In this document: one piece after another, positions 43,561 to 57,642 of the stretch
Numbering within the stretch: the first letter of the stretch is position 1
How the letters are laid out: every line of letters begins with the position of its first letter
Assembly (NCBI GenBank): GCA_973895155.1
Contig: OZ316891.1
Location: forward strand, 4,278,001-4,342,000
Direction: 5' to 3'
DNA length: 64,000 nucleotides
From: Marsupella aquatica
Taxonomy: Eukaryota; Marchantiophyta
Notes under the pieces: generated by a model
Database searches by the model: none
Told to the model about the DNA's origin: nothing
What the model saw: only the letters and a program-made list of their open reading frames with translations
Translations under genes and position numbers: made by a program

Positions 43561-45840
43561 TTGGATGGGACTACATATTATTAAATGAGCGAGTCAGATC
43601 AGACCTTAGTCGTCGTGTCAGGTCGCACATCCTAGATCGCCTGAGGTTTCCAACGGAAGAAAACAAGCAACCGGCCATTGTGCTACACTGTCCTCCACGA
43701 TCTGACTTATGTGCTCGAAGAGATTGTGCTGAGACAAGTTAGTACGATTCGAAACAATTGCGAAGTTGCTTGCAATCTCATCCCTGGCCACAAAACCGAA
43801 AAGGCACTGACATAACTGAGAAAAATAGTGCGCGCGCGGAAGGAGCCAAAAGAGAAAGCGGAAGATGCACTCTGAAATTTGAATGCGGGTCAACTTGGTT
43901 CTGACCACAGTCGTCATTCCTCACAACTTCACAAGGTCTCCATAACCGTTTGAATGTTCATCAGTCGATCGGAAAGCTGCTGTAAGATGATCCATCGCCG
44001 GGATTGGCGGCGAAAAACTCGATCTCACGCGTAGGCTCTGAACAGAAAAGAAAAGGTACTCACTGTAAAAGCAACGAGCGTATGCAGGCAGGAGAGGAAT
44101 CGAAGGATCTCCACTGATTCCTACTTTAAGTCAAGGGTCACGAGTTAAGGCCCATGAATCAATTTCGAACACGGGTGATATTATATAACACGGGCGGAAA
44201 GGTCGTTGAATCTGCTATATCAGGCTAAACTTCATACCTAAGGGCTAAGGATTCTTAACTCTGGAGTTTCTCTCTCGGGAGTTGGACCTAAAGCACAGTC
44301 GCCTTGTGATTTGCTACAGGACCAGCTGGTGACTGTGGGACTCACGTACCTTTGCGGGAGTTTTTGATCCTATGATATGAAAAGATGATGGGAGCAGGTT
44401 TGGGAGGAATCAGGAGGGGCGGGTTACGTCATGCCCTAGCTAGTTCCATGCCAAGGCTTGCGGTTACAGACTCTGTCACGTCCATGCAGAAACGTAGGCA
44501 TAGCCGGCCTCCTCAATTATCGCACTCAAATGTCTGGATTGCATGCGCACTATGTGTCATTTATGTTGCTCGAGCATGACCCGAGACAATTCTTACTTGA
44601 CGCTCTCGTATGTCGCACGTCGAAGTGATCCCAGGAACTGAGTGACAGAGATGGAGCGGATGCCCTTGAATTAAGTTGCAGTGGTACAGTAGCAGGTGGA
44701 TTCGAATTCCTCGAAGTAAATTGATCGATGGGATGCTAGCATGGAAAGGCAGTAGGATGATCGAATGATGATTGAGTTCAGTTGAGCAGTGATCCAGCGG
44801 CTATCTCCTTTTGAGCTGCCTTACAGGCTCTGGAAATATTTTCTGCCGCGACTCATGAAGTGAGAGGGCTAGAGCTTGATTACAATTCCCCAATCGTGTG
44901 GTCCAAAGCAAGCGATTCAACGATTTCGATGAAGCTGACAACAGTAGACGTCCTTGCAGATCGAAGTCTCCAATGAAGGGTTATTTGACTATGGTAAGAA
45001 TTCAATGAGTCGGAGTTTGGCTCAGACAGCCTGTCCATCTGTCAGTCTCTGAGGTAGAATCATATGTCAGTATTGGGGAGAGCTATTGAGGAGAGCAAAG
45101 TTTCTCTGACAACTGACAGTAGAATTGAGTGGGGAAGCAATAGAAAGACTGAGATAGACAGCGAGATACAATTCAGTTCAACGTCGTGGGAATGATAAGT
45201 GAGATTTTGTAATACACAGTTCTTTCTCAAGTGGGTTGTAAATAATAATTGAGGTTGTCCGAGAGTGAAATAGAATTGTTGCCGTGAGATTGGGATTGAC
45301 AAACGTAAGGATCGGCGACAACTTTGAGCCTTAATTATTGCAGTCAAGATATAGAACTATGATAGAGATGGCACAATGGAGGGAAGAGACACGTCACTCA
45401 TATAATAACTGTTCCAGGCAACCCAGAGCATTATAGACAAGACCTTTAACACATTATTTTGGAATCTGCAGAGGACAACAGCCCATAGAGTTCGGAGCTA
45501 GTTAATTTGACATGGATGATAGTTTGAAAGTGGGAGATATATGAAGTGAGCGAACAGATCACATTGATTACTTTTGGACCAAATATCATCTTATCTGGAC
45601 ATCTCAGACCAATGGAAAGATTGTTTCTTAATTTCCGACTACAGAGCTTATTGCCAGTATCCAAAGAGAGAGGTAGCTACAGTTATTTATAGATCAAATG
45701 TTGCTGGGATTTTAGGAACTACTTAACCAGGAATTCGACAAGCAGTACTGCCTCAAAGTAAGAGGTAATTTCATTGACCGAGGAGATCGAAGAGCTTACG
45801 TCTCCTGTCTTCTACTTTTGTAGGTGCTTTCCGTGACCAC
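43561..45840. other. No gene recognised
   Basis: Mixed-composition intergenic DNA. Short frames on the minus strand at 43618-43917 and 45060-45347 lack domains or splice-supported extension. The right end should include distal promoter of the subtilase gene. Confidence 0.4.
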
Positions 45841-45842
45841 GT

Positions 45843-45888
45843 CCACACCCCACCCCACCCCACCCGGCCCCAACACACCCCAACCCCG
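45843..45888 (+). repeat. CCACCC-type simple repeat
   Basis: A C-rich microsatellite (CACCCCACCCCACCC and variants) about 270-320 bases upstream of the subtilase start codon. The complementary G-rich strand could form a quadruplex; a promoter role is only inferred. Confidence 0.75.
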
Positions 45889-46159
45889 CAGACAGGCCCT
45901 CAACAGAATACTTAAATCCTTGCTGCCAGCCATTTCATTGCGGAATCCGGTCTAGTGAGCAAGAGAATTGATTGGATCGGCGGTGTGGGTCGACATTCGA
46001 TACCGGAAGCTTGCAGTAGTAACTTCCGTACTGTGTACTTATATGGTGGGCAAGAACTGTCCAATTCCATCGTTTGATCACGATCCATCAGTGTCAACGG
46101 AGTGGGACGCAGGAATTGGACCATCTCGAACCAGCCGTGCTCCTGCTGCAGCTTCTATC

Positions 46160-49100
46160 ATGGGAGCTTTATGGAAGATGGCGGTCGTTCTGTTGCTGCA
46201 ACTGCTGCTTCTTACAGATTCGATGAGACCAGTGCAGTCAAAAATGTACATGGTACTGATGGACGATAGTCCAGTCGTACATTATGATGGATCAATCACA
46301 GGATATGAGGCCACCGCAGTCGTCAGCAACACGAAACTCGAAGGAGCAAGGTAAGCAAGGTTCCACTGTCTTTCTTTCAACACCTGACAATATCTGGGGT
46401 GGTCAGTCAGTCTGCATTAATTGTCTTCAAATTTCAAGACTGTGCATGTTCGGTCTTGACGGGAAGCAAAAACACTAGTTGAAAGCGCTACAGCGTAAGA
46501 AGGCATTTATCGGATGCAAAAGGCTTACATCGGATGTAAGTGATTCTTTGGTATGGTCATGAGATATTTTAATGAGCTTGTTTGATGATTAGTCCTTCAA
46601 TTGGATTTTCCACTAGAGGAAATGAGCAACGCCTCGTCATGTAGTGGGCATTTCACTCTCACTAATTCTGTAACGCGGTATTGTGTTCTCGTGATCTTGA
46701 CCACAAAACAGGTCATGAAAATTGGCAGCATTCTTTCTGGATCAGTGCTGCATCGAGTCAAATCAGATAGTCTTGAAAAAAATCACAATTGAGTCTGTTA
46801 GCAAGACAATAATTCGACAGAACCGGTCTGTTCATACGACAATAGAATAATGCGTGAATTAAACAATATTGGACTGCTCCAATTTCAAAGCCTGAATTCA
46901 GTTGTTAGTGTGCGCAGTCTGTTTGACGAATTGGCTATGCTGTCGTGGGATTGAGTGCGCAGTTTGGCAGTACAGAATTACGCAACATATTTGCGAGATT
47001 CACACGATACTTTCTTAGCCGAAAATTTTCCAGACCAAGGCTACAGGAAGTTGTACAGCTACTGCTATGTTGTGAACGGATTTTCTGTCGACATCACGGA
47101 GAAGAAGGTATGATGCATCATTCAGATATACACACATTACTGAGACCAGAGTCGTTCAGCTGATTCCCTGAGTAGATCGAAAGGTAATCTCAATAACCGG
47201 TCGTAGCTGGCTGGGGAGTATGTTTGTCGTCTACTTCTTGATCAGACGGACTGAGCTCAAGGGCTAAATTTGCATCTACTCGATATTTCGCAAAACATCG
47301 GTGGAATTGCAACAACATGCATGTAACTTTAGTCAAATGGTCCGAGATTTCCACGTTCTCAAATCTTTTGAGATAGTTTCCACTTGAAGTTTGACGGATG
47401 GATCGAGCTCAGCGAGATTGTCTTCCCTGATGGATCTTGCCAAAAGTGTCTTAGCTTGCAGAAGAAGTTCCAGATGTCTACAATAATGCCCGTCCTTCTC
47501 TCAAGAATTTTCTCTCTAGAGATTCTACCTGATACCATACAAACAGCACTGCTGCATACAAGCTTTTATCAAAGACAAGCTAAGAGAATACTTTCGTTTT
47601 AGTGATCTTGGTAGATGTTAGATTGACCGATCCAACACCCCTTCTGTCGATGTGTATGTCCGCATGAGCGACTGGTGCAATCGGTATTTTATTATTTTTT
47701 GATACTAGTAGCAGTTTCTGTAGACATTGCAGCTACTAGCCAAGGAGTGTCTGTTCTCCGTCTAGGCTTAATCGAGGGCTTGAGTGGCCGATTATTTCGT
47801 TAGAACGAGCGATGCTGAATTCACATTCTCATGAGGAATTTCGAAGCATTTGTTCTTAGAAGACTTATCAGTAGTTGGACTTGACCGAGGACTTGACGCT
47901 TTCCTGACCACAGTGTACTTGCATGAAGGTTTCCTGCTGTATCGACATAGAACATTATTTGAAGGTTAGAAGCAAGATCAATATCATCTGATGATCAAGA
48001 AATGCTGACAATATGGCACGCTGTCCTGATCAAGGCAGGAGAGCTAGCGGCACATCCGAGAGTCAAGCGAGTCGAAGCTGTCAGTCGAGTGAAGAAAGCG
48101 ACGACGCACAGCCCGGAATATTTGAAACTGCCAGGAGGGGCATGGAATCAGGTTGGGGGCACGTCTGCGGCCGGGGAAGGCATAGTCATTGGATTGGTCG
48201 ACACTGGCATAAACCCAACGCATCCCAGCTTCGCTAACCCCGGCTCGTATGGACCTTTGACCTCGTTCAGGGGATCTTGTGACGTGGCTGTAGACTTTCC
48301 AAAAGGCTCTTGCAATGGCAAGCTAATTGGTGCAAGGCACTTCTCAGCTGCTGCGAAAGCCGCTGGAGCTTTCAATGCCACACTGGATTTCGACTCTCCA
48401 CTCGACGGTGATGGCCACGGCACGTAAGTACTGAAACCAAATTGAATCAACAACTGAAAGCCATGCATTCTAATAAGGGCTTAGATGCATATACACCTCG
48501 TTCTACCCCCGATCTGATGGAGTGACATGAACCGTTAAATATATCTGTCCATATGGAGAGATTATGCCCATTTTATGAGGTTTGGTGGATTCAAGAGTAC
48601 GTTTGTTCGATCTCCGTCCTTGTCTGGAGGTTTATACCGAATTGAATGTCGTCATTAGCTTCTTTCAAGTGTGATGCTTATTTCGAGGATTAATTAGTAT
48701 CCTCTAGAAAGATTTGGGAGATAACTTAAGAAATAAATTGCCGTGGAGAGAGGTTCGTGGCGACGTAATTGGCTGCCATAAGCAATTAGTTCAAGACAAT
48801 GACCAGGAAGGAATTAGTAGTTCGAAGTACATAGTTCCTGAACATGTCGCAGATTTCGCCCATTCACAAGACAGAAAGATGGTACAATGCAGGAAAACCT
48901 TAGCCCAGATTGGCTGACACATCAATGTTAACCGATTGCATTCCAATTATCTCGATGATGCCAATTGCTTAAATGTTACGTGTTTGGTTTGGTGTGGATG
49001 CGTTCACAGGCACACGGCGTCGACAGCAGGTGGGAACCATGGCGTTCCGGTGGAGGTCGATGGACTCTACTTTGGACAAGCGAGCGGCATCGCTCCCCGT

Positions 49101-52100
49101 GCTCGGTGAGCTCATCTTCGTCTTTCGTTCTCTTCAACCTAAGAGAATTATCTCCATCAATCAGTTGCCAGCCTCGGAACGACCGGTCTGTAAAGTTCCT
49201 GATAATCTTGTGATGTATGTGTCTTCCATTTGAGACCTCCAACAACCAGGACCATATCGAATCTCACGAGGAATTAATATAGCTTCTGTACTTGCTTTCA
49301 TGGATGAAAGGATTTGCATCGAAGACCTAGTTCTCTCTGAAGCAGAGAACTTGTTAAGAGTATTGAAAGCGAGGGGAAGCGAATTCTTTACGGCACCTTT
49401 CAATTGACGTAATTGCTTTTGGTGCTGTGTCTTCAGCATCGCAGTGTACAAGGCCCTGTACACAGGTATCGGAGGGTACGACGGGGATGTCGTGGCAGCC
49501 ATCGACCAGGTGCGTTACCATCATCCTGTACCGTCGCATCGGGAATCTTCTGTCTCGTGTGATGTTTTTGGCTGGCTCTGACTCATGTGAGTGCACAGTT
49601 TCCAATGGCTTGAGCTTTTTCCGGGCCCGCCCGCGCGCTCTTGCTCGCTGCGAGCTTTTATCCCACGACTCTGCTTACGCCAGACGTCCGCCATGGATAG
49701 ATCGGATCGCTTTAGACAACTTATTCGACCTCGCCCATAAGGTGCACTGTGGTCCGTGGCACTCGTGGAGTGGTTAGTTCATGCATGCATACCGGTAGCA
49801 ATGTAGCGTGTACTCAGAGTAGAATGATGCAAATTAGCAAATATGCTTGCCATCTTAATCCGGACGCCTAGCTAGTAGCTACCATGGAATTTAATGTTCT
49901 CGAGAAACATTTTTGTCAGACTAGAAGTCAGAAGCACGGTTCTGATTGCATTAGCCAATATCGAAACAATTATCCACTTTTCGATTCCATATCTGACTGA
50001 ACATGGATGAAGTATTGGATTAGCAAAACTGAACATGGATGAAGTATATCATCACTCGGAATATTACCCAAACAGGATCCATGCTCATGAACGTATTGAA
50101 GAAAAATTCAGTTCCAGGGAAGCATAGTAGACCATATTCTAATCAATGAAGGTACTTGAGAGTCTACAGAAAGCTCTTGGAAGACTTCTTATACAATATC
50201 CAGATACCACAGTGGAATGGGTGGACTGCTGAACTTAGATTTGATTGTAACAGAGTGCTAAAACTTTCAATATGCTGGGACATACTGAGATTAAATCACA
50301 ATCAAGTGACCTCAGTAGTATGTCGTTCGAATGTTTGGATCTGCAAGCTAGAGAAAATTGAACAAATTGAAAAGAAAAATCTTCGTTGGGCAAGATCCGA
50401 AGTGTACTAGTAAGCAAACTTAAATTCACAGATTATTAGTTTCCCTGCTATCGTTCCATCGAAGATTGAGCAGCATACGTCGTTAAGGAGCTACTGTAGT
50501 TTTCGCCCCTGTTTGATTCATTTGCAATTATAGCTTTCCGTAATTATGACAAAATGGCACGGTGTGTTTGAATTGACTGTCCAGGCTATTGCAGACGGAG
50601 TGGACATCTTGAGTCTCTCGATTGCACCAGATGTCGCTCCGGCCATTGACACAGTGTTTCTCAACGTCCTGGACGTCGCACTTCTGGGTGCTGTCAGAGC
50701 GGGGGTCTTCGTCGCGCAGGCCGCAGGAAACAGTGGGCCGTTTTATGAATCGGTTCTATCCTTCAGCCCGTGGATTGTTTCAGTTGCTGCCAGTTACATG
50801 GACAGAAACTATAGCAATTCAATCACGTTAGGAAACGGGCATACATTGTCTGGGGACGGGCTCGCAGGTCTGTTTGAACCTTGTTACTTAAGTCATTGAG
50901 TATATAACCTCTTTCATTCTCTGAAAAAAGTTTCCGGAATAAATGTTGACGATAGAATGAATCGCACTAAAAAAGAAATTAGACTCGAAGTCTGCGCACT
51001 GGTTAAATTACCAAAACACAGCTTCGTACCATCCAGTCTTCTAGTACAACGAATCAACTCTTCAAATTCCTGAAATGAATGAACTAGACGCGTACTAAGC
51101 ATACTACTTAGAGCAAATTTGAAGCAAACATTCGAAAATATTCTCCGAGACTAATGCCAATGGATCAAAACTAGTACAGTAGAACCCATTGCATTCATTA
51201 TCATCCGGATTGGTTCGTCTAATGAAGAATGTGTGCGATGGAGAATTTATGGTAAAATAGAGGCAGAGGGTCTCAATTCGATCAGCTCATTTTGCAATCA
51301 GCCTCTTAGCTAATGATCTCTGGCCCAACCAAATCCATTCATTTCAAGCTTGAACCATGCAGCCTCTGATGGCAGGGACCAGTGGCATTGATGTGATTCG
51401 CAGCTGGAACGCAAGGCAGTACAATGTACACGATAGTCTCGGCAAAGGATGTAAACGTCACTGTAAAGCCACACGTTATCGTCGAGGAATGTCAAAGTTC
51501 GGACCACTTCGACAAGAAACTTGTTGAGGGCAAGCTTCTGGTCTGCACTTACAACTTCGACTTCATTACCGGAGTCGCCACGTTGAAACTTGTTTCCGAA
51601 ACGGCCAAGAATTTGAGTGCGGCGGGTATCATTTATGTCGTGAGTGACGACTTAGTAGGTATTTCAGGGCTTTTCACTATACTCAACACTCAAGGCGCTC
51701 CTGCAATTGTCATCGATAAAGCTCTAGCGAAGGAGGTATGACCTTCACCTTCTCAGCTCGGCCTGCAAACGAGAACGGGGTATAACATCCTCAGTTTGGC
51801 TAAATTGCTTGATTTTTGGTGGGAATGGCGGAATCTCCTAACGATTACGTGATCTTCTATGTAGAGAAGTGAAGAGCTATCGAGAATAATTTCTCTTACG
51901 AAAATTTCTCTTCCTTTCGTATTCAATGACAACAGGAATTTCTAACATACTACAATGCGTCGACGAAGAAAGTCGGCCATAAAACCACTTTTGGAGCGAA
52001 AGCAAAACTCAACGGGGGTGCCCAGGCAATTTATACTGGAGCAGCCCCGGTTGTTGCCTTATTTTCTTCAAGGTAACTTTCTGAAGGTTTCGTGTGACAA

Positions 52101-54491
52101 TTGCGAGCCATTTGTCGAGTTTCTCATACAGTCCAGTCATTCTTGGATTTGGATATGATTTCAATGCCTGAATCTTGTTGCTGCTGATGTTTTAGGGGTC
52201 CGGACTTTAACAATGTGAGCTACATACCCGCCGACGTGCTTAAGCCGAACGTAATGGCCCCGGGAGTCTCCATTTGGGCTGCATGGAGCCCAATAGGGTT
52301 GGATGTCAGCGACTTTTTGGGTACAGTATACTTGCAAACTCTGCATAACTGCTTCTTAAAATAGTCTGCCCACCAAAACTTGTAATGGAGGTCTCTCATA
52401 GAAATTGTTCAGACAATGCATTAATAATATCAAGCGCTTGCAGCTAAACCTTGAACGAAGGACGGATGTGGATGCTAAACCTTCAATTGGTAGTCTTAAA
52501 TTGTAGCAAAGCTGTGGTGTATCGTTTTGATCTTTTCTTCTAAGTTTCGCTTTAGTGCAGTTACTTCCACCAAGAGAATTCAGAAGAATCCAAACTCCGA
52601 CGTGAATTTAGGGTTTAAACTCTGTTCCAAAGGCTATTACCAAGAAGCAGATTGTTCAATTATGCAGGTCAAAACTTTGCGATTATCAGTGGGACGAGTA
52701 TGGCGACTCCACATATTGCAGGCATTGCAGCACTGGTGAAAGAGAAGTTTCCCAGTTTTAGCCCAGCCGCCATTCATTCGGCGCTGGCTGGGACTGCATT
52801 CACGGTAGACCAGCATGGTGCACCCCTTCAAGCGCAGTATCCCAACCCAAACAACCTCAGCATACTCATCGGACCCGCTTCTCCTTCCGACCTAGGTGCT
52901 GGACATGTAGATGCCTTAGCTGCTCTTAATCCGGGCCTCGTCTTCGAAGCAGGTTCGTTCTAAATACTTTAACTTGTCCCTAACTACGGCATCGTCAACA
53001 ATCTGCATATTTGTTTTAAGGGTGGGATCCAAGATTTAAAAGCAAGTGGACGTAGGCTGAGGCTGAGGCTGAGGCTCGTAATTTCTCATGGTTCTTTCCA
53101 TCGCAATTAATTAGAAGAATATCTGTATCACGATAAGGAAACTATGAAAAATCGCCGAGTTTCGTTTCGACTGAAGTTGCAAAACACTGACTCTAGAGTA
53201 GATTTGTTTATTTTGTTTCCCCCTTTCGTTCTCTTTTTTCTGTCACTGTGACGGTACCCTTGAGTTATTGCTGCGAGGAATCTCTGTATAATATGTATTT
53301 GTTCTACTAGTAGGAAGCCACAGACTATACTCTGTTGCCGAACACAGCAAATGGACCTTGACAGAAGTAGTGAAATTTCTTCACTCCCCACCTCAACTTA
53401 TGTCCGAGTTTCAAACCTCCGTCTCAGGTTAAGGGTACTCAGATATCTATCTCGTGTCACTGGTCGATCTGACGTAAGGAAATGAACACCCCTTGGAAGG
53501 ATTGTATCCTTTTGGATCCAACTGGACTCTTTGGTCCGAAAATTGAGTATGTTTGGAAGACTGTTCTGTTGAGTCTTCTTCTCTCAAATTGGATGTGTGC
53601 GAAAGGACGCACTCGATCAAAGTCGCTAAAGCCGTTGTACCAGTAATTTTATTTTAATCTCACTGGGACCCTCACCGCAGCATAATGGTTTAGCTTGACT
53701 CGGTTGGTCGAAGTTTTCGAACGCAGTTGGATTTTAAGAATAACCGAACGGTGGGCATACTCTGTTCTGTGGTTCTCAATCGCAATCGCTTCCAATTGTC
53801 AGATTTTTGAGTCGATGCGCGCTCAAACTAGCCTGATGAGTAGAATTATCCACTGTCGTTTAGTAGCTTTTTCGAACTGAAGTTGAGGATTTGAAGGATT
53901 GATGTCGTACTTCAACAGAGTCCATTGAAATGGCCTTCCTCTATTTCCTACAATGGTTTTCTAAATCTGATAGAGAACCATCAACTCAGCTCAAACGCAC
54001 CTCGAGACTGTGCTAACAATTGCCACCGCCCACATTATGAAAATGCCAGTGGCTAATTTCGACCCATTGTTGCCATTTCAGGAATTGACGACTACATCAA
54101 GTTTCTTTGCAAAGTACCGTTGGTGAACTCTTCCGAGGTTCGTAACGCCACCGGTTTAGGATGCCCGTGCGACCTCCCAAGCTACCCCTCAGATCTTAAC
54201 ACGCCATACATCTCCATAGGAGTATTGAATGGATCTCGCAGAGTCCCGAGAACGGTGACAAGCGTCTCTTCAGTTGAGGAAAGCTACTCGGTGAAGATCG
54301 TCAGCCCCAGGGACGTTCAGAGCACCGTCAAGCCGACCTCCTTCAATCTTCAGCCTGGTCAGTCTACAACAGTCACAATTACCCTCCAAGCCCTCAGATC
54401 TAGTAACAGTTCTTTTGGCGAACTCCATTTCTTTGGCAGCAAGGGCCATTCTATCTCCATTCCCATTACTGTAGCTCAAAAAATTCAATAA
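46160..54491 (+). CDS. Subtilisin-like serine protease, SBT2-like
   Basis: Eleven exons join in phase: 46160-46350, 46963-47107, 48035-48423, 49010-49105, 49437-49509, 50585-50867, 51404-51735, 51936-52072, 52196-52320, 52668-52952 and 54082-54491 (2466 bases, 821 residues). Order: signal peptide with LLLQLLLLTDS, I9 propeptide (YSYCYVVNGFSVDI), then S8 domain. The catalytic Asp is in GLVDTGINP (about 168), His in DGDGHGTHTAS (about 240), oxyanion Asn in AAGNSGP (about 347) and Ser in SGTSMATPHIAG (about 601). A protease-associated insert (51.4-52.1 kb) lies between His and Ser, and a fibronectin-III-like C-terminal domain ends VAQKIQ. The protein should be secreted and self-processed. KMYMVLMDDSPVVHYDGSI and the length fit the SBT2 group. 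The intron after exon 3 splits the Thr codon of HGTH. All catalytic residues are present. Confidence 0.95.
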
Positions 54492-57400
54492 TACACTCCC
54501 CTCAGTGGAGATGGGCGTCTCGCTCAATGGGCGAGGATACATTCCTCCAACCTCAGAGCAAGCAATTGCTCCAAGATGGGAATGCCTTACTGTCCATCTG
54601 CACTGTCTCTGGAGAGGGAGAATTTGCTCACTTCACTCAGTACGAAGAGTCTGGAGAAGGAGAGAATTGACTGGCACGCTTAAGCTTTCCAAAGCAGCAT
54701 ACAGTAGATGTGTATACTAAGTCCTTCAGATCCGCGTTACGGCTTTGAAGTTGCAAACATCTACCCGCCATAATATGCAATGCAATCCTTCCATAGTAAG
54801 CAATCCTGCCAAAATGGAGGCATGGTCTATTAACAAACTCAAAAGAGGCGGGAATCAGATTTATTATCCTTCAGTATTCCTAAACCATTGGACTCCTACA
54901 AAAGGTGTATTAAACTAGGCCTAGAAGTCTCTCAAAACTACAACTTAAGAAACTGTCGCAGCCGGAATAAATTGATCAACGCATACAATTAAGTGTTAGA
55001 CTGATAAGGAGCAGGATGGTGCACAACGGTATGTCACCGAGACAAGGTGCAAGTGGTTGGATTGCTTAGATCAAAGGACGAGATTTTGATGATGAACAAT
55101 GATGGAGTCACATTTCAATTGATGGTACTTCAAGTAATTCAAGTTGCTTAGATCAATGGATGAGATCAGATTTTCATGATGAACAATGATGGAGTCACAT
55201 TCAATTGATGGTACTTTAAGTTATTCAAATGTTCATTTTGAGTTTCTATGTTACTATTTCTGTGCTACTATCATCATCCTAAGTTGCATCAAAAGGGTTT
55301 TAGCCATAATTTTGTTGTTACTACACAGTCCATTTGGGCTTAGTTAATATCTGTAAGCTGATGCCTGCCTGACCTACTGACTTAAAAAATTGGAGAAAGA
55401 TAGATTTCTCAAGAAAATGCAAGGAACCTTATCATACCAATCAAATGAAAGAGAAGGTCAAGTAAACAGAAAAGGAGTTGGGTGTGGAATGGGGGTGAAA
55501 AAAATTAATGAAGTGGTGGTTGTTTGAGGCAGGGAAGGAGGGTAGAAACAACTTTGGGTTGCAAGTGTAGTTAGCAATCCAATTCACCAAAATGTTTCTA
55601 GTCCTGATTGCCTCTATTCACATACTTGCGGAAACTCTCACCCCAACTCCTTTCATACTCTTCCTCTAACGCCTGACCATCTTTTGCTTTGACAACACTT
55701 ATGCTTGACAATTATACTCTACATTTGTTTGACATGATGATCATAGCAACAACACTCTTGCATAAATAGCATTGTCACAATGACCACACAGTCACTTCTC
55801 CAACAATAACACTACCACAACAATAACGGTGCAACGCACGGCCATAGGGCAATCTCACAAAATCTGTTATGCAGCCTTTTTACAAGACGACAGTGCAATG
55901 GGTGAGATTCCACTTCGTCGCTCGATGCTGTCTCCTGGCACCTAGGGGTCACAGGCATCGCCCAAAGGTAAAACATCTAAGACCACCGTGATTCCAGTGT
56001 CACCCGTAATAGTGAACTGGCCTCCCTGACACACAGGGGAGGTCGAGCAGCATTAGGGCGTCTCAAACTTAAGCATTTGGAATTCCGAATGGCACCCGGG
56101 ATTTCACAGTCGTGGGCCGCCCGGATCAGGTGGTCGGCCCACCGATTTGGTGACCGGAAAGTTTTTACCGGGTTTTTTTGGTCACCCGGTCGTCCGCTAT
56201 GGACTAACCCTGGGTTGGATAGGCAGGTGGAAACTAACTGAAGCAGCAGACGAGGGCGACTCGAGAATCAAAACCAAACTAGGTGGAGCACTAGACGGGA
56301 CAGCTGCTGAGAAACGAACACGAGAAACGAACACGAACACGAGACTAGCACGAGACGGGACAACTGCTGAGAAACGAACACGAACTCGACATTCAACTCG
56401 AGGGCCTCCACTTTTCGTATGATTGCGTGGATCAGTCTGTTTCTGTGCTCTCGATTCCGACGCAGAAAGCAGGAGGACGAGGAGGAGCAGCAGCAAACCT
56501 CTCTGTCGTGGGTTCTCTATCGCGATTCTGCGTCGAGGGAAAGGATTCTGGCTGTGAATCCGGGAGCTATGGAATTCGAGGATCCGTGAGCAGGAGGAGA
56601 GCGATTCTAGTTGCTGGAAAGGTTTAAGGCGTGATGGTGGCTTCTCTTTTTATCTACATGGTTCAAGTCTCTCGCCCCAATTCATGGCATTTCTACTCTC
56701 TTCGTGCTCCATTGACTGTACCTGGTCGCTGCACATCACGAATTCCAGCTAGAGACTCTTCTTGTGGAGCTATCACCTAAGATGATGCCTCTGTCTTTTC
56801 GCTTCTATGTTTCAACATTTTGGTAGATATCTTGAAATTTTGACAGAATTGCTTCGAGCTTCAATATATGTCTAAGTAAGGCAGTTTGGATGTGCCCTAA
56901 GGGATCTGTTGCCAACCCTTTGTAAGCTTCTCGTCCAGTCGGTGCTCTGGGTGATGTAAATGATAAGGGCGCTTGGTCCAGTCAGTGAGCGAAATACACC
57001 ACAGAATAGCCTTAGCTACGCAATTTCTTGCTGCCATTACTTTTCTTGTTAGATCTTGTAGTAGGTACCCATAATTTCCCGCTAGATCGTAATGGAGATT
57101 TTGTGTTCACTGTAGCACCGAAGTAACGGTGGGCAGCCTGTCCCACCTAATACGATCTGGATAGCTAAGCAAGTAGTCATAGGTTGGCCACACTGTCTCT
57201 CTTAAGCGTGCAGCAGCACAATTAATATGCTGTTGGAGTTACTTTTAAATTTACTAGGCTGGGCCTTTGCTGGACAAAACAGATCCTATAATTTAAAGAC
57301 ACCATTGATGTTGTAGCTGAAAATCTAGTCGTTTTCTGCTTGGCCCTTGTTCTTATGTTGAAGTTTTGTCCACCAATTTCACTTCTGTTTTGGGTGAGGC

Positions 57401-57642
57401 AATTTGAACTCCTCCAATCACTTGAAACGGGGAATGCTCTTCAATTCTGTTAGCAGGTGAACAACTCTTGTAGGTAATAAATTCTGGAGTCTACATATGA
57501 TCTACAGACGAATTTACATCACCGAAAGCTAGAGCCCAGGGTAGAAGGTCAAGACTCTAAGCAAACAAGGAACATCCTAGTTTTATTGGGTAATGACAAT
57601 GTCCTGTCGTGAGTTGTGTTTGCAGTAACTTGATCTGACACT
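54492..57642. other. Intergenic region between subtilase and Harbinger gene
   Basis: No gene is recognised. An 82-bp duplication (about 55060-55228, both copies with GATGAACAATGATGGAGTCA) and a 60-bp duplication (about 56294-56395, GACGGGACARCTGCTGAGAA) are present. The last kilobase should contain the leader of the Harbinger gene. Confidence 0.5.

Noticed and set aside
57110-57240. Possible 5S rRNA or other small structured RNA (GATCTGGATAGCTAAGCAAG)
   Set aside because: Looks faintly like 5S internal promoter sequence, but the rest does not match 5S conserved positions and no terminator run follows.
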